Shown here one piece after another: positions 18,323 to 26,190 of a stretch of DNA of 64,000 bases. Source of the stretch: Solibacillus sp. FSL R7-0668. GTDB lineage: Bacteria > Bacillota > Bacilli > Bacillales_A > Planococcaceae. The position numbers and the translations under genes were made by a program. Every line of letters starts with the position of its first letter. The first letter of the stretch is position 1. The notes under the pieces were generated by a model, which was not told the origin of the DNA, ran no database searches, and worked only from the letters and a program-made list of their open reading frames with translations. Location: NCBI RefSeq assembly GCF_038006205.1, contig NZ_JBBOUU010000001.1, forward strand, positions 3,600,001 through 3,664,000, written 5' to 3'.

Positions 18323-18357
18323 AAAAAACACCCACTGCCTATTTTGCTGTGAGTGTT
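18323..18357 (-). terminator. Terminator of the unrecognised gene upstream of ddl
   Basis: AACACTCAC and GTGGGTGTT form a 9-bp stem (one G-U pair) with T-rich downstream sequence on the minus strand. It includes the stop codon of the preceding gene. Confidence 0.8.
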
Positions 18358-19105
18358 AACTAATTTGTATTAATTCATCATAGCCGAGTTTTAAAATTTC
18401 ATTTAAGTCATCCCATACTTCATCTGGATAATCATAGTCACTAAGCATGCGAACTTCGACTCCATAATGCGCATGAGGCTTATCTAATTTATATAGTGAC
18501 AGTAACGCGCCTTCCTTCACATATGGTCTATATAATCGTAATGTTGAAGGATCTATTGTTGGAAAATTATTTTTACTTTTTCTTCGCCAAAAACTTCCCG
18601 CACCTTCTTTTTCCTTAATCATTTGATTAAACAAATTCGACACGAGCAGTTCAGAATCCCCGATGAAACGATAATAAACTTTCGTCATTTTATCTGCAAC
18701 GGATGAATAATACATATAGCGGTTTTGTAATTTATTAAAGAATGGTGTCGCCAGTGGCTCACGCTTATGACTTAAATAGAGCAGTTCAGCCTGTTCAAAA
18801 GGTGTTAGTGCATTGACATTTTTTTCAGATGCAAAATCAACCCAACATAGGTCCTGTTTTAAATCACTTTCTTTTTTCAAAAAATCGGCCATATCTTCAT
18901 TCGTTACAAAATCGAATTGTGTATGCATATTAAACGAGCCATCTTCGTAAGCGTGCTTTAACAGCAGAATATTTTTCATCGGCTCAACAGAAGTAATAAA
19001 CTGCTTCACCGTTAACCCACTATATACGACAAAATGTTCAACATCGTTCATATGTATATAGATATGATGCATAAAATCTTCTGCTGCTTTCATTTTTTTC
19101 GCCAC
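18356..19105 (-). CDS. Conserved-looking protein of unknown function
   Basis: 249 residues from a GTG at 19105, which has GGAG ten bases upstream; the GTG at 19114 is too close to that site. I do not recognise a family. The protein is soluble, rich in charged and aromatic residues, without signal peptide or membrane span (start MAKKMKAAEDFMHHIYIH, end WDDLNEILKLGYDELIQIS). It has its own promoter and terminator and lies between a RodA-type gene and ddl, which hints at, but does not show, an envelope-related role. Confidence 0.75.
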   Translation of the reverse strand: MAKKMKAAEDFMHHIYIHMNDVEHFVVYSGLTVKQFITSVEPMKNILLLKHAYEDGSFNMHTQFDFVTNEDMADFLKKESDLKQDLCWVDFASEKNVNALTPFEQAELLYLSHKREPLATPFFNKLQNRYMYYSSVADKMTKVYYRFIGDSELLVSNLFNQMIKEKEGAGSFWRRKSKNNFPTIDPSTLRLYRPYVKEGALLSLYKLDKPHAHYGVEVRMLSDYDYPDEVWDDLNEILKLGYDELIQIS

Positions 19106-19140
19106 GAAATACACGCTCCTTTAATACGAATAATAGATTT

Positions 19141-19169
19141 ATTATATGACTTCTTGTGCAAATTTGAAA
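19141..19169 (-). promoter_or_regulatory. SigA-type promoter of the unknown gene
   Basis: Minus strand TTTCAA (19169-19164), 17 bases, TATAAT (19146-19141). Perfect -10, weak -35. Confidence 0.55.
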
Positions 19170-19190
19170 CATTTTATCATTCGTTTCGTC
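19165..19190 (+). promoter_or_regulatory. ECF sigma-type promoter reading towards the RodA-like gene
   Basis: TGAAAC (19165-19170), 16 bases, CGTC (19187-19190): matches the SigM/SigW class. It overlaps the -35 of the divergent SigA promoter. The transcript would start near 19197 and run through the structured element to the RodA-like gene. Confidence 0.55.
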
Positions 19191-19256
19191 CAACTTTTAA
19201 GTTAGAAGAAGTTCAAGTATTTTTTCAAAGAATATGATACAGTAATTAAGAAAAGT

Positions 19257-19424
19257 GCATTCGCGCCCTTTTAGCTCCGAGTGGGCAAAACGCCACGTCC
19301 ATGTGGCATGCCCCCAATGACTCACATCGTGTGAGCCTGTGGCATTGGAGGGCCCGACTAGAAAGTAAACGCTTCACCACTTTCCACGGCGGGATTGAAA
19401 TGACCGAGGAGCTGGCGCGAATAC
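19257..19424. repeat. Structured palindromic element (possible ncRNA leader or intergenic repeat)
   Basis: A GC-rich island in AT-rich DNA. Outer arms ATTCGCGCC (19259-19267) and GGCGCGAAT (near 19413-19421) are perfectly complementary; next inside, AGCTCC pairs with GGAGCT. Internal hairpins are GCCAC/GTGGC, CCAATG/CATTGG enclosing CTCACA/TGTGAG, and GAAAGT/ACTTTC. The whole folds as a closed multi-branched structure on either strand. I cannot match it to a known riboswitch, RNase P, SRP, 6S or tmRNA. It lacks a T-run, so it is not a simple terminator. Confidence 0.6.
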
Positions 19425-19621
19425 CTAGAAATTTTAAAATGCTTTGTCTTTTGCGTTTATTCTACTTTACATAAAGTAGCGCATCAATTCAATGAGTAGA
19501 GATACTTACACAAAGTAGCATCAACTAATAAATATTTATGATAGATACAAAAAACACAGTCTTTATTTTGTTAGTATCTTAAGCCCCCATTGGGTAATTA
19601 AAAAATATAAGGTGAAACGAT

Positions 19622-20812
19622 ATGGATACAAACAATTATAATTTTAATAAGCGTTTCGATTGGCCGCTTACCATTATTTTATTTTTATTTTTAGGGGTTA
19701 GCCTGCTTGCCATTGCATCAGCTCAAACTTCAGGGCAATATGGCGAAAACTTCGTGCTCAAGCAAGCGATTAACTATGTGATTTTTGCCATGATTGCCGG
19801 GGTTGTCATGTACTTTGACCCCGACCAATACAAAAAGCTCGCCTGGCCTCTTTACGGTATCGGTCTTGTGCTTTTAGTTGCCGTAGTAGCGATCCCTCCT
19901 TCATCTGGAATTACTGTGGAACGAAATGGAGCACAAAGCTGGTTCCAAACACCTATTGGTAATATTCAACCTGCTGAATTTATGAAGACGTTTTATATTT
20001 TAGCTGCTGCCTACTTAATTAGTAAGCATCATGAAAAAAATCCGAACAAAACTGTTAAAACCGATTTTATGTTACTCGGTAAAATCGCATTAACATTAGT
20101 CGTTCCTTTAGCACTTATTATGTTGCAACCTGACTTAGGCTCCGGTCTTGTATTTATTGCCATTACTGCAGCACTTATCATCGTTGCAGGAATTACATGG
20201 AAAATCATTTTACCACTATTTGGTGGGACAGCTATAATTGGTGCTTCCCTTCTTTGGATGGCACTGTATATGCAAGATTTCCTTGAAAAAACATTTGGCT
20301 TCGAACCCTATCAATTTGCACGAATTTATTCTTGGATAGATCCCTATTCTTATTCTACATCCGAGGGCTATCACTTAATTACCTCTCTAAACGCGATTGG
20401 CTCTGGTGAAATTTTTGGAAAGGGCTTTATGTCACGTGAAGTATATGTAGCTGAAAACCATACCGATTTTATTTTTGCTGTCATCGGGGAAGAATGGGGC
20501 TTTATCGGTGCAAGTGCCGTTATATGCTTATACTTCTTACTCATTTATCATTTAACCAAAACAACACTTCTGTTAAAAGATCCGTTTTGTACGTATGTTT
20601 GTGCTGGAATTATCGCGATGATTACGTTCCATGTCTTTGAAAATATCGGCATGACGATCCAATTATTACCGATAACTGGTATTCCACTTCCTTTCATAAG
20701 CTATGGGGGTAGTTCAATGATGGGGAATGCGCTCGCAATTGGTCTAGTCTATAGTATGAAATTCCACTACCGCACATACATGTTTACAGCAAATGATGCA
20801 GATGATGAATAA
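19622..20812 (+). CDS. SEDS-family peptidoglycan polymerase (RodA/FtsW type)
   Basis: 396 residues with about ten membrane segments. The catalytic aspartate motif ENHTDFIFAVIGEEWG and the C-terminal signature GIPLPFISYGGSSMMGN are intact, as is QSWFQTPIGNIQPAEFMK. The family polymerises lipid II into glycan strands with a partner class B PBP. Similarity and the PLPFISYGGSS end favour RodA over SpoVE/FtsW, but Planococcaceae often carry several paralogues, so no symbol is given. The transcription terminator of this gene is split by the IS just downstream. Confidence 0.92.
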   Translation: MDTNNYNFNKRFDWPLTIILFLFLGVSLLAIASAQTSGQYGENFVLKQAINYVIFAMIAGVVMYFDPDQYKKLAWPLYGIGLVLLVAVVAIPPSSGITVERNGAQSWFQTPIGNIQPAEFMKTFYILAAAYLISKHHEKNPNKTVKTDFMLLGKIALTLVVPLALIMLQPDLGSGLVFIAITAALIIVAGITWKIILPLFGGTAIIGASLLWMALYMQDFLEKTFGFEPYQFARIYSWIDPYSYSTSEGYHLITSLNAIGSGEIFGKGFMSREVYVAENHTDFIFAVIGEEWGFIGASAVICLYFLLIYHLTKTTLLLKDPFCTYVCAGIIAMITFHVFENIGMTIQLLPITGIPLPFISYGGSSMMGNALAIGLVYSMKFHYRTYMFTANDADDE

Positions 20813-20827
20813 AAAACAATATAAAAA

Positions 20828-20836
20828 GCGACCGCA
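20828..20836. terminator. Left half of a terminator split by an insertion sequence
   Basis: GCGACCGCA here and TGCGGTCGC-TTTTTT at 22325-22339 form a perfect 9-bp stem in the IS-free sequence. They would have terminated both the RodA-like gene and the converging 45-aa gene. The IS now lies in the loop. Confidence 0.75.
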
Positions 20837-20878
20837 GCCAAACGCTTGGGTAGTGACCCCTTAAAGTTAGAGTTTTTA

Positions 20879-21688
20879 TTATGCAGCTAATTGGCTGGCA
20901 TGCGTTCGATATTGTATCGGACTCATGCCGGCCAGTTTTTGTTTAATACGCTCGTTGTTATAGTAGTGAATATATTTTTCAATTTTCTTTTTTAACACGT
21001 CATATGAAACTAATTCTTCTCCGTAATACATTTCTTGTTTGAGTAAGCCAAAGAAGTTCTCCATTGCCGCATTATCTGCACATGTTGCTTTACGAGACAT
21101 GCTTTGGAAAATCTTGTTCTGCTTTAATGCTTTGACCCATTTTTTGTGTTGATAGTGCCAACCTTGATCGGAATGGATGGTTGTTCGATATTCTGCACGT
21201 TCTTGAATGATTGGAAGAGCTTGTTTCAAAGAATCTAGCACAAAATCGAGTGTCGGTCGTTTAGACATACTAAATCCAATAATCTCGCCGTTATATAAAT
21301 CCATAATTGGGCTCAAATACAATTTTTCATCATTTGTACATTTGAATTCTGTTACGTCGGTTACCACTTTTTGAAGGGCATAAGGGGTATTGAAACGGCG
21401 ATTCAAACGATTTTTCGCCACTTTTCCAACCGTGCCTTTATACGATTTATAGCGTGATTTGCGGACGAACTTCTCACACTTCAAATTCATTTCCTGCATG
21501 AGACGCTGAACTTTTTTATGATTAATTGTGTACCCTTTCCCTTTCAATTCCGCATGAATACGACGATAGCCATATCGACCTTCATGTTTCTTAAACGCCT
21601 CTAAGATTAACCTTTTCCAGTCTTTATCTGAATCGGCCTGATGCATTTGCTTGATGTGATAATGATACGTCGCTGCTGGAATATCCAC
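20879..21688 (-). CDS. IS3-family transposase OrfB (DDE domain)
   Basis: The annotated open frame gives 269 residues from a GTG, but the same frame is open further upstream to about 21795 and is reached from orfA by -1 frameshift, so the native product is the OrfAB fusion. The DDE catalytic residues are in VVTDVTEFKC, TIHSDQGWHY and CADNAAMENFFGLLKQE. An HTH_21 region (HEGRYGYRRIHAELKGKG) precedes the rve integrase core. It appears intact. Confidence 0.93.
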   Translation of the reverse strand: MDIPAATYHYHIKQMHQADSDKDWKRLILEAFKKHEGRYGYRRIHAELKGKGYTINHKKVQRLMQEMNLKCEKFVRKSRYKSYKGTVGKVAKNRLNRRFNTPYALQKVVTDVTEFKCTNDEKLYLSPIMDLYNGEIIGFSMSKRPTLDFVLDSLKQALPIIQERAEYRTTIHSDQGWHYQHKKWVKALKQNKIFQSMSRKATCADNAAMENFFGLLKQEMYYGEELVSYDVLKKKIEKYIHYYNNERIKQKLAGMSPIQYRTHASQLAA

Positions 21689-21705
21689 GCGTACAAGGAC
21701 ATCTT

Positions 21706-22269
21706 TTAATCGGAATCCTTCTGTTTTAAGTTCAAAGGCAATCGCTGCTTGTGCTTTTCGAGGAAGGCATTCGGATTCTCTCGAAAAGCCTTCAACTTTT
21801 TTAAGTACGCAACCTCTAGACGAAGCAGTTCATTTTCGCGTTCTAACTGCTCCTCACGTGACATTTCTTTTTCCTGCTTAGTTGAAATTGATTTTGGTTT
21901 TTTAGACATAGACGGGCGCCCCTTCACTTTTTCTAGCAGGCCCTCTATTCCTTGTTTTTGGAATATACTGTTCCAATTAGCGATTAAACTCGGGTTGTTC
22001 ATCTTAAATTGAATCGCCGTATCTTGATAAGAAGCACCTGTTTGTTTCATAAAGTGTAATACATCTACTTTGAAATGAACAGAATAGACTTCATTTTTGC
22101 TTTTTCGTTGTAAACCCTCTTTTCCATAAGCTTTATAGGCAGTTACCCATCGTTCAATCACAGACTTAGATGGAATTGAATATTTTTTCGCTAACAACTG
22201 AAACCCCAATGGTCCTTTTAAATACTCCTTCACAATCTGTAACTTGAATTCATCGCTATATTTTGACAT
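21706..22269 (-). CDS. IS3-family transposase OrfA (helix-turn-helix)
   Basis: 187 residues from the ATG at 22269, seven bases after GGGGTG; the frame is open to 22284 without a better start. Two helix-turn-helix segments (SKYSDEFKLQIVKEYL and FKVDVLHFMKQTGASYQDTA) bind the terminal repeats, and a C-terminal coiled coil (EEQLERENELLRLEVAYLKKL) allows dimerisation. The ribosome site is buried in the terminal hairpin when transcription enters from outside. Confidence 0.92.
   Translation of the reverse strand: MSKYSDEFKLQIVKEYLKGPLGFQLLAKKYSIPSKSVIERWVTAYKAYGKEGLQRKSKNEVYSVHFKVDVLHFMKQTGASYQDTAIQFKMNNPSLIANWNSIFQKQGIEGLLEKVKGRPSMSKKPKSISTKQEKEMSREEQLERENELLRLEVAYLKKLKAFRENPNAFLEKHKQRLPLNLKQKDSD
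21796..21802 (-). promoter_or_regulatory. Programmed -1 frameshift site A AAA AAG
   Basis: In the orfA frame the codons read TTA AAA AAG, giving the heptamer A-AAA-AAG typical of IS3 elements. Slipping back one base enters the orfB frame, which is open from here to 20879. Confidence 0.75.
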
Positions 22270-22276
22270 AGAAAAA

Positions 22277-22316
22277 CACCCCAAAAGTTAGTTTTTTAAC
22301 TCTAACTTTTGGGGTG
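22277..22316 (-). repeat. 15-bp perfect inverted repeat covering the orfA ribosome site
   Basis: CACCCCAAAAGTTAG (22277-22291) and CTAACTTTTGGGGTG (22302-22316) with a 10-base loop. The second arm is part of the right terminal repeat; the first contains the orfA Shine-Dalgarno. Confidence 0.8.
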
Positions 22317-22337
22317 CAGCACCTTGCGGTCGCTTTT

Positions 22338-22475
22338 TTAATTTTGTGCTTGCGGAGTTTGCGTTGGTGGTGTTAATACTTTTAAAAGCTCAAGACGCGA
22401 TTTTGTAACTGTCGCTGTAACACCGACTTTTGCTAAATTGGTAACAATTCGTTTTAAATCTAATTCTTTCGCCAT
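22338..22475 (-). CDS. Small protein of 45 residues, unknown function
   Basis: ATG at 22475 with GAGGTG eight bases upstream and an uninterrupted 45-codon frame (start MAKELDLKRIVTNLAKVG, end TPPTQTPQAQN). Likely an amphipathic helical peptide with a Pro/Gln tail and no membrane span. An ECF-like promoter lies 37 bases upstream and the stop runs into the T-tract of the split terminator, all consistent with a real gene. I do not recognise the family. Confidence 0.7.
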   Translation of the reverse strand: MAKELDLKRIVTNLAKVGVTATVTKSRLELLKVLTPPTQTPQAQN

Positions 22476-22903
22476 TCTGTACACCTCAAACTTTCCTATT
22501 GTCATTTATATAACGTATTTTGAATCTAAAAAGTTTCATTTTTAAAGGTCAGACCTTATACTTCTATATATTACCACAATCATTGTTGTCTGAATTTTTC
22601 AGATTTGTTACAAAAAAAATGACTCACTTATTTATTACCAATTAACCCCTCAATTAAACACACGGAATTAACTTGTAACTATTCTCATGTATTTCTTGCT
22701 AATTAATAATTTACACTATGTTCGCAGTAAAAACGATAGGTAAATTGCAAGAAAGAGTGTTTAACAAATATTTTAGGTGGAAATATTGTAAAGAGCAGGA
22801 ACATCTTATCCTTAAAATTCGCCTAAGAATAAATAACAGCCGAGCTCAATATGATACATTACGTTCTTTCACATAAAAAAAGCATATTAGGAGGTGCTTC
22901 TTA
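22476..22903. other. 428-base intergenic region between the 45-aa gene and the DUF1963 gene
   Basis: AT-rich. It holds the ECF-like promoter of the small gene (22512-22538) and, on the plus strand, a weak TTGCAA-N18-TATTTT SigA-like pair (22746-22775) and an overlapping GTTTAA-N13-TGGAAA (22759-22783) that partly resembles a SigB promoter. No further gene is supported. Confidence 0.5.
22512..22538 (-). promoter_or_regulatory. ECF-like promoter of the 45-aa gene
   Basis: Minus strand TGAAAC (22538-22533), 17 bases, CGTT (22515-22512). One base longer in the spacer and one base off in the -10 compared with the ydbS promoter. Confidence 0.35.
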
Positions 22904-23707
22904 ATGAACCATTACGAAAAAAACATCTATGTTCCAAAAGAATTAATACATTTCCAGACTCGCTTAACACAGTCCGCTGAACAGGTCGCTATTTTAAATC
23001 CTGTTTTTCAACCTGCATTTTTGCAGGAAAGTAAATTTGCAGGACTTCCATTTTTGACACATGAGCTGGAACATCCAAAAGATGCACAGAACCAGTATAT
23101 GCTGTTTTTAGCACAAATCAATTTTGAAGAATTCCAGCTTGAACAGCCATTTCCTGCGGACGGGATTTTACAATTTTATATTTCTCAACAATGCTATAAG
23201 CAAGTTAATTATCATGCGCAATCTGGTCATTTCAAAGTACAATATTTTCCTAAAAAAACTCTGAATAAAAATTATCTTCAAGACTTTACGTATTTGAAAG
23301 ATGCCAATTTAACTCATTTTCCAATTCAGCAGGAAATGAAGCTACGTGCGACAACACAATTCGAGCCCGTTTCGGCTACAGATTATCGCTTAAATGACTA
23401 TTTCAATCCAGAAATAATGACGACTTCCATTACGTTAGATGATCGCTCTTTTGAAGATATTTATTTGGAAAGCTATTTGGCAGCCGAACATAAAATTGGG
23501 GGCTACCCCTATTTTATTCACGAGGATTTCCGAAAGCAGTCGTTTCATTTACAGTATTATGATACATTACTACTGCAAATTGTATCGAATGATGCACAAA
23601 ACATCATGTGGGGTAACAGTGGTATTATTAGCTTCTTCATCAATTCTGAAAAACTAGCGAATCGTGACTTTTCTGATATTTACCTTCATATGGATGAATA
23701 TGAATAA
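22904..23707 (+). CDS. DUF1963 (YwqG-like) protein
   Basis: 267 residues with the DUF1963 pattern: an early SKFAGLPFLTHELEHPKD, a middle LFLAQINFEEF, then GGYPYFIHEDFR and the closing IMWGNSGIISFFINSEKLANRDFSDIYLHMD. Soluble. Members are widespread in Firmicutes and function is not known. The start has a strong TAGGAGGTG site nine bases away. Confidence 0.88.
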   Translation: MNHYEKNIYVPKELIHFQTRLTQSAEQVAILNPVFQPAFLQESKFAGLPFLTHELEHPKDAQNQYMLFLAQINFEEFQLEQPFPADGILQFYISQQCYKQVNYHAQSGHFKVQYFPKKTLNKNYLQDFTYLKDANLTHFPIQQEMKLRATTQFEPVSATDYRLNDYFNPEIMTTSITLDDRSFEDIYLESYLAAEHKIGGYPYFIHEDFRKQSFHLQYYDTLLLQIVSNDAQNIMWGNSGIISFFINSEKLANRDFSDIYLHMDEYE

Positions 23708-23720
23708 ACAATCCATTTTC

Positions 23721-23756
23721 ACACTCGGTATACAAAGGACCGAGTGTTTCTTTTTG
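23721..23756 (+). terminator. Intrinsic terminator after the DUF1963 gene
   Basis: ACACTCGGT and ACCGAGTGT form a 9-bp stem followed by TTCTTTTT. Confidence 0.88.
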
Positions 23757-23774
23757 CGTTCCATTCGTTTACGA

Positions 23775-23780
23775 TATAAT
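23775..23780 (+). promoter_or_regulatory. -10 box of cardiolipin synthase gene
   Basis: Perfect TATAAT 40 bases before the TTG start; -35 weak. Confidence 0.45.
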
Positions 23781-23820
23781 AACAAACACGTATATACTAT
23801 TAAAAAAGTAGGTGAACTTT

Positions 23821-25278
23821 TTGAGCGCAATTATTGAAAATTACTTTCTTGTTCCAATCACCCTCTTCATCAATATCATCTTTGCGATTACTGTCATCTT
23901 TTTAGAGCGCAAAAAACCTTCATCCACATGGGCTTGGCTACTTGTCCTTTATTTTTTACCATTTGTCGGGTTTTTTCTCTATTTACTATTAGGTCGACAG
24001 TTGCGTAAAAAACATTTATTCCGTTGGGATGGCAAAAAGGATATCGGTATTGACCGTCTTATTAATTATCAAATCGAAGCTATTAAAGATGATCAGCTCG
24101 ACTATCGTACGGATCACATTAAGGACTACAACCATCTTATTTATATGAATTTAACAACGAATAATGCTGTCTTAACTCAAGATAATGCTGTACATATTTT
24201 TGATGATGGTGCCGATAAATTTGAAGCACTCATTAAAGATATTCTTGCAGCTAAAAATCATATTCATATTCAATATTATATTTTCAAGCTCGATAATTTA
24301 GGTCAACGAATTTATAACGCGCTATTAAAAAAAGCAAAACAAGGGGTAAAGGTGCGCATTTTGTATGATGAAATGGGTTCACGTGGCGTACGTAAACGTC
24401 ATTTTAAGGAGCTCCTTGATTTAGGTGGCGAGGTAGAAGTATTTTTCCCATCGATTTTACCGCTAATCAATCCACGCTTAAATTTCCGCAATCATCGAAA
24501 AATTGTCGTCATTGATGGTCGGATTGGCTATATTGGGGGATTTAATGTAGGGGATGAATACCTCGGATTGTCTGACCGATTTGGTTATTGGCGTGATACA
24601 CATTTGCGCATTGAAGGAAGCTCTGTACATCCACTACAAACACGCTTTATTTTAGACTGGAATCAAGCAAGTGCTAAAAATGATATTCAATATGCCGAGC
24701 GTTACTTCCCAATCATTCCGCAAAAAGGCACGGCTGCATTACAAATTATTTCAAGTGGGCCTGATACAGACTGGGAGGTCATTAAAAATAATTATTTACG
24801 CTTAATTAGTAATGCAAAGCGTTATGTTTATATTCAAACACCGTATTTTATTCCGGACGATGCCTTCTTTGATGCTATCCGGGTTGCGGCACTCGCTGGA
24901 ATAGATGTGCGCATCATGATTCCAAATAAACCTGACCATATGTTTGTTTACTGGGCAACATATTCCTATGTTGGTCAGCTCGTTGAAGCAGGCGCAAAAG
25001 TATATCACTACGAGAAGGGCTTTATTCACGCCAAGATGATTGTTGTTGATGATGAGGTAGCCTCTGTCGGAACGGCCAATATTGATGTGCGGAGCTTTAG
25101 CTTGAACTTTGAGGTCAATGCTGTTTTGTATGACCGTCTATTAGCACATCAGCTTGCGGAAATTTTCGAGAACGATATTTTAGAATGCACAGAATTAACA
25201 CATGAACTTTATAAAAATCGTTCGAATATCATTAAATTTAAAGAGTCGATTTCTCGTTTGTTAACACCAATTCTCTAA
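23821..25278 (+). CDS. cls: Cardiolipin synthase, TTG start
   Basis: 485 residues from a TTG at 23821 that follows AGGTG by six bases; a GTG at 23812 overlaps that site. Two N-terminal membrane helices (about 5-60) anchor a phospholipase D superfamily enzyme with two HKD motifs, HRKIVVIDGRIGYIGGFN (near 220) and HAKMIVVDDEVASVGTAN (near 400). It condenses two phosphatidylglycerols to cardiolipin and glycerol. It is a single-gene unit. Confidence 0.95.
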   Translation: MSAIIENYFLVPITLFINIIFAITVIFLERKKPSSTWAWLLVLYFLPFVGFFLYLLLGRQLRKKHLFRWDGKKDIGIDRLINYQIEAIKDDQLDYRTDHIKDYNHLIYMNLTTNNAVLTQDNAVHIFDDGADKFEALIKDILAAKNHIHIQYYIFKLDNLGQRIYNALLKKAKQGVKVRILYDEMGSRGVRKRHFKELLDLGGEVEVFFPSILPLINPRLNFRNHRKIVVIDGRIGYIGGFNVGDEYLGLSDRFGYWRDTHLRIEGSSVHPLQTRFILDWNQASAKNDIQYAERYFPIIPQKGTAALQIISSGPDTDWEVIKNNYLRLISNAKRYVYIQTPYFIPDDAFFDAIRVAALAGIDVRIMIPNKPDHMFVYWATYSYVGQLVEAGAKVYHYEKGFIHAKMIVVDDEVASVGTANIDVRSFSLNFEVNAVLYDRLLAHQLAEIFENDILECTELTHELYKNRSNIIKFKESISRLLTPIL

Positions 25279-25317
25279 AAAAACGTGTGGAAAGTGATCA
25301 CTTTCCACACGTTTTTT
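25278..25317. terminator. Bidirectional terminator, cls / VanY-like gene
   Basis: An 18-bp near-perfect inverted repeat around GATC with A- and T-tracts on both sides. Confidence 0.93.
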
Positions 25318-26161
25318 ATTCTAACCCTAAATATTCTTCTAGCGTAACACCTGAGTTATATACTTTCGTTGCTAAGTCACCCTCTAAATAGCGGAAATGC
25401 CATGATTCATACATAAAGCCTGTTATCTCTTCTTTCCCTTGTGGGTAACGTAAAATAAAGCCGTACTTGTGCGCATTGTTAACAAGCCATTGTCCTGCCT
25501 TGGATTCTCCAAAGGCACTTGTGAGCCATAAATCCTCGCGTCCCTTTTCTCCAATATCAAATGCTAGTCCAGTCTGATGCTCTGAATAACCAGGGCGAGC
25601 ACTGTAACGGTCTGCTGCATCCTTACCATCCTTTGCTACATAGCGATCATACAGCGTAGTTTGGTATTCATAGGAACGGAAGCCACTAAATGCTACTAGC
25701 TCCAAGCCTTCTTCTTTTGCTGCTGCAGCCATTTTGTCAAATGCTGCTTTTGCTACTGGATCCTCACCCTTATTATACGTTGCTGGCAATGGGTTCTTTT
25801 TATTTACAATCATAACCCCTTGGACATAGGTAGGCTCAGTCGGTGATTGCTGCTCCTCTGGATAGCCATTGACCGTTTTTGGCTCCGTTGTTGGTGGCTC
25901 TGTCTGCGGTGTAGATTCTATTGGTTTCTTTTCAATAGGCTCTTTTGGTGCCTCCACATCATTTGTTTTGGAACTAGAATTATCCACTCCATTATTATTC
26001 GGTACCTCTTGTTGTTGTCCATCTTTAGCATTATTTTGCGATTCAGAAGATTGTGCAGCCTCATATTTATAATAGACTGAGCCTAAAATCGCGATTAATA
26101 AGACACATGAAATCGACACAATGACGACAAGAGGGCTCTTTTTTTGCTGTTTTGAGTTCAT
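25316..26161 (-). CDS. Membrane-anchored D-alanyl-D-alanine carboxypeptidase (VanY family)
   Basis: 281 residues. One N-terminal membrane anchor (about 11-31), a Pro/Thr/Glu-rich linker to about 110, then a VanY/peptidase M15B domain. Zn ligands are in SEHQTGLAFD and ESWHFRY, with SGFRSYEYQTTLYDRYV upstream as in the family. It trims the terminal D-Ala of peptidoglycan stem peptides outside the cell. With no vanHAX nearby, a housekeeping role like B. subtilis YodJ is more likely than vancomycin resistance. Confidence 0.93.
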   Translation of the reverse strand: MNSKQQKKSPLVVIVSISCVLLIAILGSVYYKYEAAQSSESQNNAKDGQQQEVPNNNGVDNSSSKTNDVEAPKEPIEKKPIESTPQTEPPTTEPKTVNGYPEEQQSPTEPTYVQGVMIVNKKNPLPATYNKGEDPVAKAAFDKMAAAAKEEGLELVAFSGFRSYEYQTTLYDRYVAKDGKDAADRYSARPGYSEHQTGLAFDIGEKGREDLWLTSAFGESKAGQWLVNNAHKYGFILRYPQGKEEITGFMYESWHFRYLEGDLATKVYNSGVTLEEYLGLE

Positions 26162-26190
26162 TATTATTCGCCTTCTTCTTTTAATCTTTT

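Larger units (their letters stand above)
19106..19621. other. 516-base intergenic region with divergent promoters, structured element and direct repeat
   Basis: Holds, in order, the minus-strand promoter of the unknown gene, an overlapping plus-strand ECF-type promoter, the palindromic element at 19257-19424, and an imperfect direct repeat (19464-19487 and 19504-19524, both with a core like ACA-AAAGTAGC and then ATCAA) before the RodA-type gene. No reading frame with a ribosome site was found. Confidence 0.6.
20854..22318 (-). mobile_element. IS3-family insertion sequence (IS150-group-like)
   Basis: About 1.465 kb bounded by imperfect 21-bp inverted repeats starting TG (left TGACCCC..AAAGTTAGAGTT, right TGCACCCC..AAAGTTAGAGTT, 17 of 21 matching). 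It carries orfA and orfB with a -1 frameshift window. The exact ends and the 3-4 bp target duplication could not be fixed by eye; the similarity of the ends may extend 3 bases further out on each side. Confidence 0.9.

Noticed and set aside
19570-19610. GGGTAA before the RodA-like gene as a SigB promoter
   Set aside because: The only -35 candidate (GTTAGT) is poor and the spacer is 16 bases.
22759-22783. GTTTAA-N13-TGGAAA as a SigB promoter of the DUF1963 gene
   Set aside because: The -10 departs from GGG and an overlapping SigA-like pair fits as well; too weak to call.
25316-26161. VanY-like gene as a sign of vancomycin resistance
   Set aside because: No vanR/S/H/A/X neighbours; stand-alone VanY-type carboxypeptidases are common housekeeping enzymes in Bacillales, and Ddl here keeps the D-Ala-type loop tyrosine.
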